A DNA stretch of 64,000 nt, taken from the NCBI RefSeq assembly GCF_050003625.1, contig NC_134397.1, forward strand, positions 199,570,899-199,634,898. Reading direction: 5' to 3'. The notes beneath the pieces are model-generated. The model saw nothing but the letters and a program-made list of their open reading frames with translations. It made no database searches and was not told where the DNA came from. Positions within the stretch are counted from its first letter, which is position 1, and the number at the start of each line of letters is the position of its first letter. Below, in pieces: positions 11,362 to 23,091 of the stretch. The translations under genes and the position numbers were made by a program. Source of the DNA: Haematobia irritans. Its lineage: Eukaryota; Arthropoda; Insecta; Diptera; Muscidae.

Positions 11362-12500
11362 TAGAATGATATACTTAATACTTAATATTTTTCACGCATT
11401 GATTTTATTCTCTATTCTCCATCCATTCCGTTTTTTACATACAGATTATATTATTCTCCTATCAAAATAAGTCCACATAATGAAATGAACATGACACATG
11501 GAAATTGATATTTTCCCTATCCCCGATATACTTACACGATGATGATGATATATAAAGGGAGGAAAATAAAAATATTTTAGAGTTTTATTTTATGAAAAAG
11601 ACAAATGGAAATGAATCTCCTGTTGATATGCAATAAGTAATAACGGCGAGTGTTTTAATCGTATTTTACCCACAGGGATGGAAGTCATTATATTTTTATA
11701 CCTAAAACAGAATCCAAATATTTTGATTTTTTTAAGAAGCAGTTTCTTTCAAATATAAACCATGAAGGAAAATTAGCCATACTACAAAGATTTCCAAAAT
11801 GAATGTTCCAAATTTAAAGAAGTATTATAAAAAATCGTAATTTTCTGTGAAAACTTATCTCTTTGTTTTCATTTTTTTTTTTGTAAATGTGGTGTCATAA
11901 ATTTAGAATTCATCCTATTTTCCACAAGGACAACGTTTTGTTTTTTTTTAATGTAAAAAATAATAGGATTATATTCATTCCTTAAAAAAAAAGTTAATTG
12001 TTTACAGGACAAATATTACAATTCCAGACCACTCAAGTCATAAATTACGTTTGTAATTTCAATTTCAATGTAAAAAAGACGTTCATTGTTTTATTTTTAG
12101 ATTTTAATTTGGCATTAACCTATATCGTTTGAAGGTAATAGTAAAACTTCTTTGGAAAAATTGCAATTAATAAAAAAACTCAAAAAAACATTCCAATATT
12201 CAACATTTTTCCAAAGAAAATATATCAAAAGTAAGTACGAGTATATTTTGATACGGGATATATTTAGTAAGATACTTTCATGTTATTCGGTGATTACAAA
12301 TTTTCATTTGAGCAGATCTTTGATTGCCAGAATTTGCGTATAGGTTTTTAATAGCCTAGACATTGCTAAAGGGGTTATATGGGTTTGTCATCTCTCCATA
12401 ACAAATACCATGCAGTATTTCTGCAAAATATGAGTATATATCCTTGAATTAAATATTCTGTATACTTCCCAACTACACGTTTTGAGGTATCGTAACCCTC
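11362..12500. other. AT-rich sequence, nothing recognised
   Basis: Homopolymer-rich with scattered TA-rich stretches. The frame at 12152-12343 is low complexity and not convincing. Confidence 0.4.
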
Positions 12501-12586
12501 TAAGAGAGAAGTTCACCAATGTGGTGTCACAATGGACTGAATAGTCTAAGTGAGCCTGATACATCGGGCAGCCACCTAACCTAACC
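12501..12586 (+). mobile_element. SINE 3' fragment
   Basis: AGAGAGAAGTTCACCAATGTGG through GGGCAGCCACCTAACCTAACC equals the last 85 bp or so of the tRNA-derived SINE, in plus orientation. The tRNA-like head is missing. Confidence 0.75.
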
Positions 12587-12690
12587 CTCCAATACCCAAT
12601 CCCGCCTTTAGGCGAACTTCATTAAACAAGGAAGCTTTTAGTAAAACACACGTCAAGGCAACAAAAATAGATAAAATAAAAAGAAAACTT

Positions 12691-13022
12691 ATGGCGTTTT
12701 CTTTTCTTGTAAAAAATACGCACTTTTTTGCATTTTGCCCGGAAAATGTACTATACAGATTCTTTTCTAAAAAAACAGGCAAAAGTGCGAAAGGGCTTCG
12801 AATTCTGTTGTGAAAACAGCGCCACGCATAGAGGCCAATTACGGGCATTTTCAGCACTGCTAACAAACGAGAGTGCTGCGATTGCCCTGTTTCCTTCTTT
12901 GAATTCTTTTCTGCCCGCTGAAATGATAGCATTTTTTTAGGTTGCTGGTAACATTTAAAAAATGCGCATTCTGTACAGACAAAATGAAGGCAAAGCACTT
13001 TTTTCAGAAAAGAAAACACCAT
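12691..13022. mobile_element. TIR element of about 330 bp
   Basis: The left end TGGCGTTTTCTTTTCTTGTAAAAAA and the right-end reverse complement TGGTGTTTTCTTTTCTGAAAAAAGTG are inverted repeats; both are followed inward by a GTGC/GCAC-type block. The flanking trinucleotide TTA may be the duplication, which would fit PIF/Harbinger-type insertion, but this is weak. A minus-strand frame of 148 codons overlapping it shows no domain. A related end (TGGTGTTTTCTTTTCTGAAG) occurs at 58093. Confidence 0.5.
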
Positions 13023-13033
13023 TAGTTGAAACT

Positions 13034-13311
13034 GTTGCCCGATGTATCAGGCTCACTTAGACTATTTAGCCCGATTCCATGTTAAGCTCAATGACAAGGG
13101 ACCTCCTTTTTATAGCCGAGTCCGAACGGCGTTCCACATTGCAGTGAAACCACTTAGAGAAGCTTTAAAACCCTCAGAAATGTAACTAGCATTACTGAGG
13201 TGGGATAATCCACCGCTGAAAAACTTTTTGGTGTTCGGTCGAAGCAGGAATCGAACCTACGACCTTGTGTATGCAGCGCGGGCATGCTAACCATTGCACC
13301 ACGGTGGCTCC
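13034..13311 (-). mobile_element. tRNA-derived SINE, internally deleted
   Basis: Same SINE family as at 8398, ending in GGTGGCTCCCC at the head. Relative to the full copies it lacks the segment between ACTATTCAG and CCCGATTCC and lacks the CCTAA tail. The tRNA-like head is retained with some substitutions. Confidence 0.7.
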
Positions 13312-13475
13312 CCAGCATATACTAAATTTTTCTTGTTTAGTTTTCTTGCTTTTGTGCCGTTAACATTGAATATTTAATCAGCTGGCAATAAATTAGGGCA
13401 TTAGAGGGTTAACAATGAGCTCACATTGTCGCTTTCATCCCATTAGGAGGACATTGCTAGGTACGCCAATGTTTA

Positions 13476-15470
13476 ACTGAAAATTGTGACAAATAAAAAC
13501 TAAAGATTATGCAACCTAAATTTTAGGATGCGTAATTTACAAAAATATTAAGGACAAATTTCTTTAAAATAATGAAATTTTAATTAAAACAAAGTTTATA
13601 ATCTTTACTTCAAAAATCTTTTTTTCATTAAATTTAGGACACAAATTTTGTAAATTTGCGTCTGTCCGTTAAAGTCGCATGTCTTTGAACTAAGGAAAAT
13701 CTTCCTTAAAATAAAGAAACACTTTTTTTATTTAAAGAAATCGTCATCAAATTAACTGAAATATTGAATCTTTCGATTTAAGATAAAAAAACAAGTATAT
13801 ACGGCCGTAAGTTCGGCCAGGCCGAATCTTATGTACCCTTCACCATGGATTGCGTATAAACATCTAATAAAGACTGCCATCAACAATCGAATTACATGGT
13901 TTGTGGGAATCCTTGCTGATAGCAAGGTATATTAAGCCCATACGTGGTATACATTAGACCAAAAAGAAACAGATTAAATAGGTATATAATTCAATTCTTG
14001 ATCGGTATATGTAGGGAAGTCTACAAATAATTACAATCCGATATGAACTTTTGCACGGTAATTAGAGAGCCAGAATTGAAATATGGGGGACGCTTTATAC
14101 GGGGGCTATATACACTAATGAACCGATATGGACCACTTTTTGTGTTAATGGGGGTCGGTTTATTTGGGGGCTATATACAACTATAGACCGATTTGGCATG
14201 GTTGTTAGCGGCCATATACTACCACAATGTACCAAATTTTAACCGAATCGAATGAATTTTGCTCCTCCAAGAGGCTCCGGATGTCAAATCTGGGGATCGG
14301 TTATATGGGGGCTATATATATTTATAGACCGATATGGACCAATTTTTCGGTTGTTAGAGATCATATACTAACAACACGTGCCAAATTTCAACCGGATCAT
14401 ATGAATATTGCTCCTCCAAGAGGCTCCGGAGGTCAAATCTGGGGATCGGTTTATACGGGGGGCTATATATATTTATGGACCGATATGGACCAATTTTTGC
14501 ACGGTTGCTAGAGACCATATACTAACACCACGTAGCAAATTTCAACCGGATCGGATGAATAGCCTCCGGTGGTCAAATCTGGGGATAGGTTTATATGAGA
14601 GCTATATATAATTATGAACCGATATAAATAAATTTGTGCATGGTTATTAGAGGCCATATACTAACACCAAGTACCAAATTTCAACCGGCTCGGATGAATT
14701 TTGTTCCACAACGAGGCTCCGGAGGTCAAATCTGGGGATCAGTTTATATGGGGGCCATATATAATTATGGACCGATATGGACCAATTTTTACACGGTTGT
14801 TAGAAACCATACACTTACACCACGTACAAAATTTCACCCGGCTCGGATGAGTTTTACTCCTCCAATAAGCTCCGAACGTCAAATCTGGGGATCGGTTTAT
14901 GTGGGGCTATATATAATTATGGACCGATATGAATAAATTTTTGCATGGTTGTTAGAGACCATATACTAAAACCACGTACCAAATTTCAACCGGATCTGTT
15001 TATATGGGGGCTGTACGTAAAAGTGTCCGATATGGCCCATCCTCCATCCGACCTACATCAATAACAACTACTTGTGCCAAGTTTGAAGTCGATAGCATTT
15101 TTCGTTCGGAAGTTATCGTGATTTCCACAGACGGACGGACAGCTGGACAGACGGACGGACGGACATAGTTAGATCGAATCAGAATTTCACCACGACCCGA
15201 AATATACATACTTTAAACGGTCTTAGACCAGTATTTCGATGCGTTACGAACGGATTTTTATACCCCCATCCTAGGGGGTATAAAAAGCTTTTTTTGCATC
15301 TTTGGCTTAAAGTTTTTTTTTTTTTTTTTTAATTAAGAAAATATACCGCGAAAAGAAAATGAAAATTTGATAAATGAGATCTGTATCCAGATAGGTCGCT
15401 AAAAAATTTCTTTATTTTAAAGAAGCCGCAAGTCAAAATCTTTGGATAAAAGGAAACTTTTTTTTTTAAT
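13476..15470 (-). mobile_element. MITE family D copy, interrupted by family A
   Basis: The left segment (13476-13785, AAAGATTATGCAACCTAAATTTTAGGATGCG onward) and the right segment (15287-15470, GCATCTTTGGCTTAAAG to GGAAACTTTTTTTTT) together match family D at 36034-36693. The gap is filled exactly by a complete family A element. The rightmost end is diverged. Confidence 0.65.
13786..15286 (+). mobile_element. Family A element, complete, inside a family D MITE
   Basis: Has the ACAAGTATATACGGCCGTAA start, the TTCGGCCAGGCCGAA palindrome, TACCCTTCACCATGG, about five 153-bp units, an expanded GACGGACGGACAGCTGGACAGACGG microsatellite, and the end CCATCCTAGGGGGTATAAAAAGC. Several units read through without stops, giving overlapping spurious frames. 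No protein is likely. Confidence 0.75.
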
Positions 15471-16035
15471 GAAAATAAATTTAGTTTATATAAAATTTTT
15501 AAAAAATTTAATTTGCTTTAAATTTATGACAGAAAAGTATCGAAATAAATGCTCCTCATATTTAATGGTAAGAATTACTTCAATTCTTCTTGCGAACCAG
15601 AACATATTTCCTCATATTTCGAAGCATACATGAACACATTTCCAGATTTTCTCTGCTTTAAATTTCCCACTTGTTTAACAGTGTTTCAATTTGACTGACA
15701 ATCAATATGGCGACTGTTGTTTTTGAAAGTACCTTCCTAAATATACCTTGATTAATAAATAATTGGAATCAACAATAGCATTTTTTGTATTTTATAACGC
15801 TTTGAAAATTGGGAGAAAGTTTAGAAAAGGCTCAAAAATAATTTTACTTAAATTTAAATTTACGACTTTATTCGGCTACAAAAACATGAGTTTGGTCGAC
15901 ATAGCAAGACGCTTTAATACCCAGAGAAGAAATATGGTCACCTCAAACCTGTTTCAATCAAAATATTAAATATTTGTCTCAACCATGTTTTTTTATTTTT
16001 TGAAAAATTATGTGTGAAAAAAAATGTTTAAAACA
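15471..16035. other. AT-rich sequence, nothing recognised
   Basis: Contains a 68-codon frame at 15763-15969 without a recognisable motif. Confidence 0.4.
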
Positions 16036-16689
16036 ATTATTATACCCTCCACCATAGGATGGGGGTATATTAACTTTGTCATTCCGTTTGTAACACATCG
16101 AAATATTGCTCTAAGACCCCATAAAGTATATATATTCTGGGTCGTGGTGAAATTCTGAGTCGATCTGAGCATGTCCGTCCGTCCGTCTGTTGAAATCACG
16201 CTAACTTCCGAACGAACGCAGTTGTTATTGATGTAGGTCGAATGGTATTGAAAATGGGCCATATCGGTCCACTTTTACGTATAGCCTCCATATAAACGGA
16301 CCCCCAAATTTGGCTTGCGATTGCTCTAAGAGAAGCAAATTTCATCCGATCCGTCTTAAATTTGGAGCAAAATTCATCCGATCCAGTTGAAATTTTGAAC
16401 ATGGTGTTAGAATATGGTCTCTAACAAACACGCAAGAATTGGTCCATATCGGTCCATAATTATATATAGCCCCCATATAAACCGTTCCCCAGATTTGATC
16501 TCCGGAGCCTCTTGGAGGAGCAAAATTCATCCAATCCGGTTGAAATTTGCAACGTGGTGTTAGTATAAGGCCGCTAATAACCATGCCAAAATTGGTCCAT
16601 ATCGGTCTATAGTTATATATAGCCGATCCCCAATCACACTAAAATTGGTCCATATCGGTTCATAATCATGGTTGCCACTCGAGCCAAAA

Positions 16690-16880
16690 ATAATCTACCA
16701 AAATTTTATTTTTATAGAAAACATTGTCAAAATGTTATTTCTATAGAAAATTTTGTCAAAATTTTATTTCTATAGAATTTTTTTTCCAAATTTTATTTCT
16801 ATACAAAATTTTGTCAAAATTGGACTTCTATAGAAAATGTTGTCAAAATGTTATTTTGTCAAAATGTTATTTCTATGGAA
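16690..16880. repeat. AT-rich 29-mer tandem array
   Basis: Imperfect tandem copies of a unit close to AAAATTTTATTTCTATAGAAA followed by ATTTTGTC. The same unit recurs at 21470-21575, 21878-22260, 22840-23000, 26400-26520, 26900-27110, 27855-27915, 30780-31045, 39550-39605, 45318-45375 and 54820-55090. Confidence 0.7.
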
Positions 16881-17030
16881 ACTTAATTATATACGTATTT
16901 AATCGGCCCTTTTGTGGTTTAATATATACCAGGTATGGACTATGTGGTATATATTACGTTGTTGGGAAGTTTTAAGATACCTTGCCATCGCCTTCAGTAA
17001 AAGTTTATACGCAATCCATGGTGGAGGGTA

Positions 17031-18007
17031 CACGCTCACAAAAAATCGCTTCTGTAACATATACTCCCAAACATATTTTGCTTCAAGCATATACATTTTT
17101 GGGTATTGCCCAAACATTTATATATTTGATCTCTTCCAATATATAATATGTTTGAAAGCATATTGGTCTAAACAATATATGTTTGGGTAGTCTAAGTTCC
17201 AAACATTTTGTATTTTTGCATCCAAATTCAATAATGTTGTCTTCCAAAAAACAATATGTTATTATGTGAACATATAATATGTTTGGAAGCATTTTGCACC
17301 CAAAAATATTATATGCTTAAAAAAAATTCTCCCAAACAATATTGTGCTCAAAATTTTATTTATTTATTTATATATTTACAATCATAATAAATTATGAAAA
17401 TAGACAGGTAATATAGGTGCTAACAACATAGGTTTTCGACCTGAATGCTCAAAATTTTGTTTCTGCCTAATTGTATATTCTCCCACATCTTTCTCACTTC
17501 CACGAGATTTTTTAGTTCTTAGCACCTTTTTCTGTAATACAAACATTGTAGAAGAAATTATTCAATTTTATGATTTTTTTTATTTTAATTTTACCTTTTG
17601 CCGGACGGGGATTCGAACAGCGGACCACACAGTTTGTAAGGATCAAAGAAGTAGCTGATCAATTGCCCAAGGAAAAATAAAATGTTAATTTTGTAATAAC
17701 AAGCAACAACCACCAACTTAATTCAATATCGCTCCCTGTTAAATAGCGCTCCAAGCTACTAAACACATATATGTTTATAGGCTATTTCTAAATTAATATA
17801 TGTTTGCATCCAAGCATATTATATTTACAAACATTTTATGTCCCAAACATAATATGTTCTAACATATTAACATATATGTCCCAAACATGTTATGCTAGTT
17901 TATGAACATTATATGCTTGCACTCAAAAATATTGTGTTTAAAAATTTGTGTTCCAAACATATAATGTTTATAGCCAAACATATGAAAAACAGTCTTTTTC
18001 ATCCGTG
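17031..18007 (-). mobile_element. Family E TIR element with tRNA-like remnant
   Basis: 977 bp from CACGCTCACAAAAAATCG to TTTTTCATCCGTG, flanked by TA (17029-17030 and 18008-18009). It is rich in CATATAATATGTTTGG-type units on both strands, giving foldback potential. The minus strand carries a pol III B box-like GTTCGAATCCCC near 17604-17620. A short retroposon is inserted at 17358-17445. It lies within a family A element. Confidence 0.75.
17358..17445 (-). mobile_element. Short retroposed fragment with TAAA tail and 13-bp duplication
   Basis: 88 bp. On the minus strand it begins CAGGTCGAAAACCTATGTTG and ends in an AAATAAATAAATAAA-type tail. It is flanked by a perfect 13-bp duplication TGCTCAAAATTTT at 17345-17357 and 17446-17458. 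A near-identical insert lies at 52563-52655 with its own 13-bp duplication. Probably the 3' end of a LINE or a very short SINE. Confidence 0.75.
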
Positions 18008-18057
18008 TACATAAGCTTCGGCCTGGCCGAACTTACGGCCGTATATACTTGTTTTTT

Positions 18058-19348
18058 CTTTATCTTTACCAATATACAATACTAAAAATTCTGTTGTACA
18101 GTAAACATTTTTAACGGTAAGGACCTGTTCGAAACCGAAACTTTTTTCTATGGTGAGATACCAATTTAATATGGTGCGAAAAGATACTAGTTTGCTGTAC
18201 ACACTTCTTTAACCAATAAAACCATGCCATGTCGTAAATGTCAAGACCTTTTAACATATATCAAATTGACTTCTCTCTGAAATTCTACTCACCTCGATTT
18301 ACGTAAGTTGTTTACCAATGTTAGTAAAACGTTTCGGAACATCCCTAAATTTACAAAATGATTGCTGTGTTCATTTGTATGTGAATTTAACAAATCAATA
18401 AAAAAAGGTCTATAAGACTCTGCCACGGCGCACTGCCGTTGAGCGCCATGCAAAATTCTAGATTTCTTTCGCGCTGGTTTGCCAAAGTGTGACTAATATT
18501 GGATACTGAAAACATTAGCCATATCATCGTAGTATTTTTCCATTTGTAATGATGGCTCACACAAGTGTGGCTCTGGTGATATGCATCCGATTCGTACCTG
18601 AATGATTGGCGGAACAGAGTATACCGTTGCGTCGTCGTTGTATCTTCAGGCATCATCATCCAAGCCAATATGAATAAAAGCATATTTGTTTTCAAAACGT
18701 TTTCTCTGTTAACCTGTTGGCTTAGTTTTTTCTTTATTTTCTTCCATTTATTTTTGCTTCTATTGAATTTCATTTATTTATTTATTTATTTTTTTTTTAT
18801 TTTATTCATATTCACTTCATAGATTTTTTATTCAATATAAACTGCCGATATCTCGTTATTATGCGTACACCGCATAGCATATGGAGTGCATGTTGTTGTC
18901 TGGCAATGATCTATTTTGGGAAGCACCAAGTGAGGGAGCCATTGATAATAGAGATTATTTGAATGTTGCAATAAGTTCGGGGAGATTTTTAATTGATTTT
19001 GACTTTATTTATGGCGAAATAAAAGCGCACACAAGAAGCCTTGGAATTTTTCATAAGCCCGTTTCCATGGCGTATTATTTACAGCAATCGATTGACCATT
19101 ATCCGTCGTCCAATTGCTTGCTCTGCACACCTTTCTGTTTGGCAAACGAAAAACTGAATCGAAATTGACTTTTAAACAAAGTTCAATGCTAGTCCATTTA
19201 TCACTTGTTATTGTCCATGAAATAACCAACCCAGTAAGTGCTCCCCAGAGATAGTCAGAGTAAAGTGAAATTTACCATTTTTGTTTTTCATTAATTCAAA
19301 TATATTTTACATTTAAACTCATGAAAAAACTGGTATTGGTAAATATAT
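18058..19348. other. Low-repeat region with an unassigned minus-strand frame
   Basis: Few transposon signatures. The minus strand has an open frame of 128 codons at 18387-18773, Lys-rich at its start with a hydrophobic stretch (MLLFILAWMMM) near residue 31. I cannot link it to a family and there is no clear splice context. It may be chance; a short gene or exon cannot be excluded. Confidence 0.35.
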
Positions 19349-21111
19349 CACAGAAAAAATTGAAGCAAAATAAAAATTAATTATTGACATAATTGACTGA
19401 AAAAATTATATCAAATACGATTTTTATTAAGTCAAACATGAAAATAATTGGTTGAATGAAAAACTGGCAAAAATATCAAAATTCACTGGTAATTGAATTC
19501 ACAACACATCAATTACTATGTTCAATTGGACCAAGTATAAAAGTTATTGATTTAAGTATAATGCGTAATTGCCTCATAAAACTGTTTATGACGTTGCTAC
19601 GTAACGAAAAATAAATTAATACAAACAATAAAATGTCATTTATTAATTATTTATTGTCATTATTAAGAATCTTCTTAAGAACATGGTCGAATTTACCCGC
19701 AAATAAACCATGGTATCGGTACCGCGATTCGAAATGTTAACATTTACAACATTTTGGGCGCACCATATTGTATTTTTATAGCAGGTAAGTACCTTTATCA
19801 AAATACCACTTTTTTTGGTCAAGCGCGTTTTTTTGGAAACTACACTGAAATAATTCTCTTCGTAAAAATGAACATTTTCATTGTGAGTCTAACCTGTGAC
19901 GTGTTGGAGGAATTATTTCTCTCTCTCAAGCACATTCACGAAATACTCATGTACGTTCACGCAAACAGAACTTTTAAAGACGATTAACAGTTCACAACAA
20001 TTTTTAGACTCACGAGAATTCTCGTGACTTCGACTATTAGTCGGGATCACGACGAATCACGAAAGTATCACATCACAAACTTTTTACTATGGAAAGTTAA
20101 TTTAATATATTTAACATATTTCTGTTCGTAAAATTTTTAAAATTCGCTGAAAACTTTAATAAAATATGTATATGAATTTTTTCGTTGTATAAACTTACAC
20201 ACATCCTGAATTGGGTCGTTCAAAAACTTGCGAATAAGCTTTGGAATATATATACAATTACATTCTTTCTATTTTGTTTTTACAATTAGGTCGTGTACAT
20301 GTCAAATTGACCTATTAATGGAAATAAGCCGACTGTCAAAAATATGTGGCCTAGAGGAAAATGTGTTTACTTCGAAAACGGGGATTTCGTGCTTCAATTC
20401 TCCCAGCAACAGAAGGTAAAATCATATAAAACTTTGAAATATTTTCGAAACTTTGAAATGAATAGATATTTGTATTACAGGAGAGCAGGATGCCTAAACA
20501 AATCGCATATAAATGAGGAAGATTTGGGAAATTCCAGCAGGAGGTACAGATAATTCAAAAACTGTTTTTCTTTGTGAGTTAGCCTGTTAAAAATGTCGTT
20601 TATAATGAATATTCTGTATTTTTCTACCAAACATGTACTTCGCTGTATTTTCAATTATACAAATTTTCAGAATTTCTTTCTTATAATAAAAAGCATAAAA
20701 CCTTTTTTCAGAGTGTATTTGTACAATTTTCTTAAATTAATATAGACTATATAGTACAAAGATTGTATTGATTAACATCGTAATAAACACAATTACGATA
20801 GTAATTGTATAGGTTACAAAATTCTATAAACGTTGTACTCAGTTCAATTACGACTGTAATTGAAAACACTTCATATACTTCAAATACTAATGTATTTGGA
20901 TTGAGTACTATGTCATTTGAATATTTTGACAAATTCCAATTACATATATACTCAACGCAAATATTACTTCATTTGAAAATAGTTTTATGACAACCTTACA
21001 ATTCGGGTAATTGGATTTATGATTTTCGTAATAAGCTGAAAATCAAATATAAAAATAATTGAAATCACAATTTTTGTATTTGATTCAAGTATTCACTTTT
21101 TTCTGTGATGG
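19349..21111. mobile_element. Possible large TIR element (family H)
   Basis: The left end TCACAGAAAAAATTGAA and the right-end reverse complement TCACAGAAAAAAGTGAA match at 16 of 17 positions. The two subterminal regions share AATTGAATTC/TCAATTAC-type short repeats. The middle (about 19570-20740) is heterogeneous and includes CACGAGAATTCTCGTG palindromes near 20010-20030. No convincing target duplication, so the full extent is uncertain. Confidence 0.4.
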
Positions 21112-21134
21112 CATTATATTTTTAAATATATTTT

Positions 21135-21240
21135 TTATCACAATATCTATTCGAGCTTATTGGACAGGAAGATTAAGGGAATTGACATCATTATTCCCTT
21201 AATCTTCCTGTCCAATAAGCTCGAATAGATATTGTGATAA
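21135..21240. repeat. Perfect 48-bp inverted repeat with 10-nt loop
   Basis: The arm 21135-21182 (TTATCACAATATCTATTCGA onward) is the exact reverse complement of 21193-21240; the loop is TGACATCATT. No mismatches across 48 bp. A transcript would fold into a fully paired hairpin. It does not match the other repeat families here. Confidence 0.9.
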
Positions 21241-21574
21241 TTTCTAGTTTAAATGATTTGGACATTGAACCAGCCTGCATTGATATCAGGCTAACATAAA
21301 AAAATAATATTTTTTAGAGTTACGAAGCTTTCCTAGTGTTACAAGATGAATTTCGTGAAGGACGTCCATTCAATATTGCATTTGATTAAAAAAAAATGCG
21401 TTGAATCCACGGTTGCCACTTGAGCCAAAATTAATCTACAAAATTTTGAAGAAAATTTTACTAAAAAACTACTAGAAATAAAAAAAATATTTTGCAAAAT
21501 TTTATTTTTGTCATCATTGTATTTCTATAGAAAATTTTGTCAAAATTTTATTTCTATAGAAAATTTTGTCAAAA

Positions 21575-21868
21575 TTCAAGTGTGGTTCATTGTTGGCTTT
21601 AATGAGCTGCCTGAATTTATTCTGATAATTGGTTGATAGTTTTGCTGCAAGTAGAGAATGCTGATGAGGAATGTGGTAATTACGAAACGTGCGTCCATCC
21701 AACCATCTTGCAGTCTATAGGGCTTTGCCCAAATAAATTTGACAAACATTCTTTTCCTCTGTTGGTTAAGCTACACTTGTAGTTTAGTCAATGCATAGTT
21801 TTAAGCTGAAATCAAAAAAAAACAGCAACAATGATTAAAGAACAAAACCAACAATAACAAAACGAGAG
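21575..21868. repeat. Dispersed 0.3 kb repeat, copy 1
   Basis: TTCAAGTGTGGTTCATTG through CAACAATAACAAAAC matches 43126-43397 closely. This copy has 18 extra bases (AACGTGCGTCCATCCAAC region). A retroelement terminal fragment is possible but no ends or duplications are clear. Confidence 0.6.
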
Positions 21869-22275
21869 AAATAAAATTTTGACAAAATTTTCTATAGAAT
21901 TCCAATTTTGACAAATTTTTTTATAGGAATAAAATTTTTACAAAATTTTCTATAGACATAAAATTTTGACAAACTTTTCTATAGGAGTAAAATTTTGAAA
22001 AAAATTTCTATAGAAATACAACTTTGACAAAATTTTCTACATTCTCTGTTGGTTAAGCTACACTTGTAGCTTATTTATAAAAACAATTTTGTGTACATTT
22101 TTTACAAAGAAAATTTTGCAAAGTGTGTTTCTATAGAAAATTTTATTTCCATAGAAACTTTTGTCCAAATTGTATTTTTTTTTGGAAAAATTTTGTCAAA
22201 GTTTTATTTCTGTAGAAAATTTTGTCCAAATTGTATTTCATTAGAAATTATTTTTTTCAAAATTTTATTTCTACA

Positions 22276-22835
22276 CTCAAAAAAAAGTTTACTTGGATCC
22301 AAAGATTTTAAGTTTCCCTTAAGGATTTTGATATTGATTCCGAACCAAAGATGCGTCTTCTTTGAAATAAAGGAGTTTTTTAGCGACCTACTAGCCTATT
22401 ATCTAGGACCAATAAAATTAAAATTTGGATAGAGATCCCATTTATCAAATTTTCATTCTCTTTTTATTAATAAAGGTGCTCACGACCAAACAAATGCTAG
22501 TTTAAAAATTCAAATTATAAGCGTTTTTATCTTAAATCGAAAATTTCAATATTTCAGTTAATTTTAGGACAATTTCTTTAAATCAAAAATGTTTTTTTTA
22601 TAAGGAAAATTAGCCTTAGTTCAAAGACATGAGACTTAACCAGAGGGACGCGAATTTACAAAATTTGTGTCCTAAATTTAATGAAAAAAATTTTTTTTTA
22701 AACAAAGATTATAAACTTTATTTTAATTAAAATTTCATTATTTTAAAGAAATTTGTCCTTAATAGTTTGTAAATTTCGAATCCTAAAGTTTAAGTTGCGT
22801 AATCTTTAATATCACGTAAATAGTTTTTTTCAGTG
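22276..22835 (+). mobile_element. MITE family D, complete
   Basis: 560 bp. Left end CACTCAAAAAAAAGTTTACT, right-end reverse complement CACTGAAAAAAACTATTTAC, flanked by TA (22274-22275 and 22836-22837). Removing it with one TA restores the 29-mer TTTCTATAGAAAATTTTGTC. No coding frame. Confidence 0.8.
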
Positions 22836-23091
22836 TATAGAAAATTTTGTCCAAATTTTATTTCTATAGAAAATTTTGTCCAAATTTTATTTCAGAAGAA
22901 AATTTTGTCCAAATTTTATTTCAGAAGAAAATTTTGTCCAAATTTTATTTCTATAGAACATTGTGTCAAAATTTTATTTCTTTAGAAAATTTTGTCAACC
23001 GTGGTTGTATCCCACATCCCAATGTACAAAAGTGCATAGATTTTAATGGGGAATATATAAAAAACAAAAGACTTATTTTCAATGATTACTA

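Larger units (their letters stand above)
16036..18057 (-). mobile_element. Family A element, minus copy, split by family E
   Basis: Read on the minus strand: start ACAAGTATATACGGCCGTAAG (18057 downward), palindrome, E insertion, CCATGGATTGCG, the ACCTGGTATATATTAAAC region, a block of AT-rich 29-mers (16690-16880), two to three 153-bp units, GACGGACGGACATGC, and GGTGGAGGGTATAA at 16036. Removing the E element with one TA recreates the family A 5' region. Confidence 0.75.
21410..23003. repeat. Complex of AT-rich 29-mer arrays with nested repeats
   Basis: Begins GGTTGCCACTTGAGCCAAAA, the same kind of start as at 16670 and 30742. 29-mers run in plus orientation at 21470-21575 and 22085-23000 and in minus orientation at 21878-22040, so the arrays partly mirror each other. 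A 0.3 kb dispersed repeat (21575-21868) and a family D MITE (22276-22835) are inserted. Confidence 0.6.

Noticed and set aside
12576..13022. 148-codon minus-strand gene
   Set aside because: It lies largely on a TIR element and reads into both of its inverted ends; no domain and no start context.
16724..16975. Lys/Phe/Tyr-rich small protein
   Set aside because: Translation of the AT-rich 29-mer array; similar frames appear at 22091, 22847, 26978, 30858 and 54586 for the same reason.
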